Below, piece after piece: positions 33,549 to 41,824 of a stretch of 41,824 nucleotides of DNA. The notes below the pieces were generated by a model. That model did no database searches and was not told the origin of the DNA. It saw only the letters and a program-made list of their open reading frames with translations. Made by a program: the position numbers and the translations under genes. This stretch comes from Gemmatimonadota bacterium (GTDB lineage Bacteria; Gemmatimonadota; Gemmatimonadetes; Palauibacterales; KS3-K002): assembly GCA_016209945.1 (NCBI GenBank), contig JACQVD010000169.1, positions 1 through 41,824 on the forward strand, given 5' to 3'. Positions within the stretch are counted from its first letter, which is position 1; every line of letters begins with the position of its first letter.

Positions 33549-34018
33549 TCGTGCACGATCCTCCACCCCTCGGGGCTCCTCTTCAGCACAAGGGTGAACA
33601 CGCCCGTCGCCGTCGTCACGTCGCCCTGAAAGAGCACGTAGCGCGCCGTGGCGAGCCCGAGGTCAGGGGCGAGCAGTCGGGTCTCGAGGCCTTCAAAGCG
33701 AAGCGAATCGCGGGACGCGCCGGGCTCGAAGAGCGGAACGTATCGCACGCGGATGGCATCCCAGCCGCGGAGGAGCCCGCTGGCGCCGATATAGGACGTC
33801 TCCGGTGAACGCTCGTACCACCGCAGGAAGCCGTCCAGGTCACCCGCGTTCCACGACCTGGCAGATTCGGTGAGCAGGCTGTCCACCGCGGCCGCCAACT
33901 GACGCGCATCGCCCCTTCCAGCCGTCTCGGAGTCGTCCGCCCGGCATGCCGCGATGACGACCGCGAGAAAGCAGATGGCCCACCACAGGCCGGGTCGCGC
34001 TATCATGCGTCGCGTCAC
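33524..34018 (-). CDS. SnoaL/DUF4440-like lipoprotein
   Basis: AVVIAAC lipobox; [33 protein letters not shown] … [10 protein letters not shown]. Confidence 0.75.
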   Translation of the reverse strand: MTRRMIARPGLWWAICFLAVVIAACRADDSETAGRGDARQLAAAVDSLLTESARSWNAGDLDGFLRWYERSPETSYIGASGLLRGWDAIRVRYVPLFEPGASRDSLRFEGLETRLLAPDLGLATARYVLFQGDVTTATGVFTLVLKRSPEGWRIVHDHSSATPP

Positions 34019-34983
34019 GGGACCAGAAGCAGTTTCCCGGCGGTCTTGCGCCCTTCCAGATCGCGGTGCGCCTCCGCGGCCGCCTCCAGGGGATACGTCT
34101 TGTGGATGCGGAGTCCAAGCTCACCGGAGACAATCCAGTCGAACAGGTCCTCCGCCCGCTGGAGAAGTTCCGCGCGATCGGCCACGTAGTGCGCGAGAGC
34201 GGGGCGCGTGATGAACAGCGAGCCCTTCGAGGCCAGCCGACCCAGCTCGAGGGGCGGCACCGGGCCGCTCGACTGGCCGAAGAGCACGAGGGCGCCGCGC
34301 GGCCGCAGGCAGTTCAGGCTTCTCTCGAAGCTGGCCGCCCCTACCGAGTCGTACACCACGTCCACGCCGCGCCCGCCAGTGATCCTCTTCACCTCGCCTT
34401 CGAAGTCCGTCTCCGTGTACAGGATCGCGTGATCCGCACCAGCCTCCTGGGCGAGGCGGGCTTTCTCCTCGGTCGAAACCGTTCCGATCACGGTCGCACC
34501 GAGCCGCTTCGCGAGCTGTACCAGCAGGAGCCCCACCCCGCCTGCCGCGGCGTGCACGAGCGCCGTCTCGCCCTGGCGCAGCGAATACGTGCTGTGCGTC
34601 AGGTAGTGGGCCGTGAGCCCCTGGAGCAGCGCCGCGGCTGCCGATCGCGTGTCGAGGGAGTCCGGGATCGGAACGAGCTTCCACGCGGGCACGACCGCGT
34701 GCTCGGCGTATGCGCCCGGCTGCATCACATACGCGACGCGATCCCCTTCGCGTACCTGTGCGAGACCCGAGGCCACCGTTTCCACGACGCCCGCCGCCTC
34801 CACGCCGGGGGTGAACGGGAGCGAGAGCGGGTAGAGCCCTGTGCGGTGGTAGACGTCGATGAAGTTCACCCCCGCCGCCTCGATCCTGACGAGCACTTCC
34901 CCATCGCCCGGCGCCGGGGTGGGAATATCCTCGCGGGACAGCACCTCGGGACCGCCGTAGGCGTGAACGCGGATCGCCTTCAT
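34015..34983 (-). CDS. Quinone oxidoreductase (zinc-independent MDR family)
   Basis: [66 protein letters not shown]. Confidence 0.92.
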   Translation of the reverse strand: MKAIRVHAYGGPEVLSREDIPTPAPGDGEVLVRIEAAGVNFIDVYHRTGLYPLSLPFTPGVEAAGVVETVASGLAQVREGDRVAYVMQPGAYAEHAVVPAWKLVPIPDSLDTRSAAAALLQGLTAHYLTHSTYSLRQGETALVHAAAGGVGLLLVQLAKRLGATVIGTVSTEEKARLAQEAGADHAILYTETDFEGEVKRITGGRGVDVVYDSVGAASFERSLNCLRPRGALVLFGQSSGPVPPLELGRLASKGSLFITRPALAHYVADRAELLQRAEDLFDWIVSGELGLRIHKTYPLEAAAEAHRDLEGRKTAGKLLLVP

Positions 34984-34993
34984 ATGCTGAGAG

Positions 34994-36292
34994 TTACGGG
35001 CTCCCGACGTACACAATCCTGAAGATCGCGCCGCCCTGGTCGTCGGCGACGTAGAGCGAGCCGTGCGGCCCCTCGGCGAGGCCCGTTGGCCGGTGCCGTG
35101 CAGCCTGGGGGCTCTTCTCCGGCCCCGCGAACCCGTCGGCGAAGGTTTCGTACGCGCCGGCGATCCCGCGGCGGGAGAACGGGACGAACACAACTCTGTA
35201 CCCATCCTGCGGGAGTGGCGCGCGGTTCCAGGAGCCGCGAAACGCGACGAAAGCCCCACCTCGGTACCGTGCGGGGAACTGGACTCCGCTGTAGAAGACG
35301 AGCCCATCCGGCGCCCAGTGCGCCGGAAGCCCCAGGATCGGATTCTTCGCCTTCGCACAGCGATCCTGCCGCTTGCCATCGCCTCCGTACTCGGGTGCCA
35401 GCACCTTTTTGCGGAGGTCTACGTCGTAGTAACAGTAGGGCCATCCGAAGTCGTCGCCGCGCTCGATGCGCACGAACTCCTCCGCCGGGTTCTCGGCACT
35501 CTTCACGGAGTCGAAAGGCGCCGGCCAGTTCTGGTACAACTGATCGCGTCCATGCTGCACGCCGTAGAGGGCGCCGTCAGGCCCTAGGGCGAGCGCTACG
35601 ATGTTCCGCAGGCCCGTGGCAAACCTCTGGCCGTCTTCCTGGCGCTGCCCCAGCCCGTTCGCATCGAATCGCCAGATCCCGGCCCGTCGGTCGAGATCGG
35701 GACAAGGGTCAAGGCCAGGAGATCCCGGCTTCCGGTCCTCGCGCTGGCATGCGTTGGACGGTGCCCCGATGTTGACGTACAGGCTGCCGTCAGGGCCGAG
35801 GGCTATGCTCTTCGCCCGGTGGCTGCGGTCTGCGGGGAGATCCCTTACGATCGTGTCGGCCGCTCCCGTGGCGTGAAGAAGTCCCCGGGCGTACCGGTAA
35901 CGCAGGACGGCGTTGTCCGGTGCGAAGTACAGATAGCCAGGCGCGAACGCGATGCCGGTGCCGCCCGGCTCGGTCCGCGCGAACCAGAACGCGATGTCGG
36001 CCCGCCCGTCCCCCGTCGTATCGCGGAGCGCCATGACACCGCCGGTGTCGCCCCGGATCGCCACGAAGATGTCACCGTTCTGCGCCACGACGAGGTGACG
36101 CGCCCGCCCGATGCCCTCCACCACTTTGAACGCGCAGAAACCCGGTTGGAGTGTCAGGCCCGCGTTGTCCGGGTCGCACAGCGCCGTGGGTGCTTGCGCC
36201 GGAGCCGAGGTCGGGCTCCCTGCCCAGAGGGCAGCAACGAGGGGTCCGGCGCGGTACACGCGCCGCATCTTGACGATCATTGCCATGGGCAT
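34994..36292 (-). CDS. PQQ-dependent sugar (sorbosone) dehydrogenase-like protein
   Basis: Signal peptide; [82 protein letters not shown]. Confidence 0.85.
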   Translation of the reverse strand: MPMAMIVKMRRVYRAGPLVAALWAGSPTSAPAQAPTALCDPDNAGLTLQPGFCAFKVVEGIGRARHLVVAQNGDIFVAIRGDTGGVMALRDTTGDGRADIAFWFARTEPGGTGIAFAPGYLYFAPDNAVLRYRYARGLLHATGAADTIVRDLPADRSHRAKSIALGPDGSLYVNIGAPSNACQREDRKPGSPGLDPCPDLDRRAGIWRFDANGLGQRQEDGQRFATGLRNIVALALGPDGALYGVQHGRDQLYQNWPAPFDSVKSAENPAEEFVRIERGDDFGWPYCYYDVDLRKKVLAPEYGGDGKRQDRCAKAKNPILGLPAHWAPDGLVFYSGVQFPARYRGGAFVAFRGSWNRAPLPQDGYRVVFVPFSRRGIAGAYETFADGFAGPEKSPQAARHRPTGLAEGPHGSLYVADDQGGAIFRIVYVGSP

Positions 36293-36400
36293 CGTCTCTC
36301 CCACCGAGTTGTCGCTCTGGACACCCGCCGCGTCGCGGCGTCCGGAAACCAGGACGGCGAGTTTAGTGGGCTCGCCCCAAAGCGTCCAGGGCAACCGCTT

Positions 36401-36429
36401 TTGACATCGCGTGCGCCCCGCCGTAGTGT
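36401..36429 (+). promoter_or_regulatory. Putative sigma70-type promoter TTGACA-N17-TAGTGT
   Basis: Perfect -35 with 17-nt spacing in the divergent intergenic region upstream of the soxC-like remnant; -10 is weak. Confidence 0.4.
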
Positions 36430-36492
36430 GCACGCCGATCCAAGCTGACCGCCGCCACATCGTCCTTCCAATTTCCGAAGGGGCCAGTCACG

Positions 36493-37196
36493 ATGCGCGA
36501 GGCTCACCGACTTCCGCGGGATTACGACCAGAATCCCGGCAACGCTCCGAAGATGTTCATGACGCGCCGTTCCCTGCTCGCCGGCACGGCCGGGGCCATC
36601 GGCGGCGCGATTCTGAAGAAGGCGAGCGCCGTCGCCGGGCAGGTGCCGGCTAGCGAAGCCCGGCCGGAAGTGCCGGCCGATCCCACGAAGCTCCAGGGGC
36701 GCCCGGCCAGCAAGCTCGGCGAGCGCTCGCGGTTCGAGCAGCCACGGCGTGTTGCGAACAAGAGCCCCCAGGGGTTCTCCCTGACGCCTCTCCAGGACCT
36801 CGATGGGATCATCACACCTTCTGCTTCGTGGAATGCTCGGGCAACGGATTCCTGGCCTGGCGGGAGCACTGGTGGGAGATCACCGGGATCGCGTGGAGCG
36901 GGCGCGGCAGGATCACGCGCGTGGACGTCAGCACGGATGGCGGCCGGACGTGGGAGCAGGCGGAGCTCCAAGACCCGGTCCTCCCGATGTGCCACACCCG
37001 TTTCCGTTATCTCTGGAAGTGGAAGGGCGGCGAAGCGGTCTTAATGAGCCAGGCGGTCGACGAGACCCGCTATGTCCAGCCGACGCTCGAGCAGTACTTG
37101 GCGGCGCGCGGCCCTGGGACGTCCCACCACTTCAACTATATCCGAGCCTGGAAGGTGCATCCCGACGGGACCGTTGACTTCGCAGTCGAAGGGTGA
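36493..37196 (+). pseudogene. Decayed SoxC/sulfite dehydrogenase-like molybdoprotein (frameshift plus internal deletions)
   Basis: N-terminal Tat-like MTRRSLLAG… and SLTPLQDLDGIITPS in one frame; FCFVECSGNG…WEITGIAWSGRGRITRVDVSTDGGRTWEQAELQDPVLPMCHTRFRYLWKWKGGEAVLMSQAVDETRYVQP in another. Most of the molybdopterin domain is missing. Confidence 0.8.
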
Positions 37197-37825
37197 GGCC
37201 CGGCGTGCCCACGAGAGTCCCGCGTCTCGCCGGCTGCTGCGCGGCGCCAGGGCGTCTCGGCGCGTGGAGCGCCTGCGTGACGCTCGTTTGCCTCCTCGCC
37301 GTGCCCACTGGGTGCGACAGGGAGGAGCAACCGCCCGAGATCTTCGCCTTCGGCCGGCCTGCCACGCCCGAGGAGATCCGGGCCTGGGATATCGACGTCA
37401 TGCCCGACGGGACGGGCCTCCCGCCGGGGAGCGGGACAGTGGTCCAGGGAGCGAAGGTGTTCGCGGAGAAGTGCGCGCTCTGCCACGGCCCGACCGGTCG
37501 CGAAGGCCCCTTCGACCCCCTGGTCGGACGTGAGCCCAGGGAGGGGTTCCCCTTCGGCCGCGATCCCACGCTCACACGGACAATCGGGAACTACTGGCCC
37601 TATGCCACGACCCTGTACGACTACATCAACCGGGCGATGCCCCTGAACGCGCCCGGCTCCCTCACGCCCGACGAGGTCTACAGCCTCGTCGCCTACCTCC
37701 TCTTCCTGAACGAGATCGTCCCCGAAGACGCCGTCATGAACGCGCAGACGCTCCCGCAGGTCACGATGCCCGCGCGGGACCGCTTCGTCTTGGACAACCG
37801 GCGAGGTGGACAGGAGATCCGGTAG
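37193..37825 (+). CDS. SoxD-like exported c-type cytochrome
   Basis: Signal/lipobox-like region (PTGC); single heme motif CALCH; DPLVGREPREGFPFGRDPTLTRTIGNYWPYATTLYDYINRAMPLNAPGSLTPDEVYSLVAYLLFLN. Confidence 0.85.
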   Translation: MRPGVPTRVPRLAGCCAAPGRLGAWSACVTLVCLLAVPTGCDREEQPPEIFAFGRPATPEEIRAWDIDVMPDGTGLPPGSGTVVQGAKVFAEKCALCHGPTGREGPFDPLVGREPREGFPFGRDPTLTRTIGNYWPYATTLYDYINRAMPLNAPGSLTPDEVYSLVAYLLFLNEIVPEDAVMNAQTLPQVTMPARDRFVLDNRRGGQEIR

Positions 37826-37837
37826 GAACGACCGCGG

Positions 37838-41824
<3,987 letters not shown>

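Overview
GC-rich bacterial chromosome segment with about 29 supportable protein-coding loci; the first and last run off the window edges. The most interesting region is about 5.5-15.7 kb. It encodes a GAF-GAF-TM-HlyD fusion, a lipoprotein-like HlyD adaptor, a PqqD-like/M50 (site-2 protease)/HlyD fusion and a Crp/Fnr regulator. These are followed by a zinc-ribbon/class III cyclase/AAA/TPR protein and a DUF3307-like membrane protein, which are bracketed by two near-identical short peptide genes. Peptide A (11273-11452, GTG start, 59 aa) is absent from the supplied ORF track. Peptide B is at 15455-15637. The two peptides share 42 of their first 47 residues (…IELxLQELEERVSPRRR) and then diverge into Arg-rich tails. 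Both genes have the same upstream architecture: GTCAC direct repeats phased at 23 bp, ending in CGTCCTAGGCG-N18-CATATTGG, then a strong Shine-Dalgarno. Both are followed by the same hairpin core (GGGGCGACCGC/GCGGTCGCCCC). I propose an undescribed cyclic-nucleotide- or Crp-linked peptide maturation/export system. The rest of the window holds xerD, a DedA protein, ispF, a purE-like gene, mqnC, mqnE, a DUF72 protein and a DUF1499-like protein. It also holds a GNAT/enolase-superfamily/M20 trio suggestive of D- to L-amino acid conversion, a cusCBA-like efflux operon with a Cys/His-rich small protein, and a sorbosone-dehydrogenase-like protein. A decayed soxC-like gene with an intact cytochrome c partner, a sodium:neurotransmitter symporter remnant and a prolyl oligopeptidase-TolB-amidohydrolase fusion are also present. 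All assignments come from reading motifs by eye; no database search was run.
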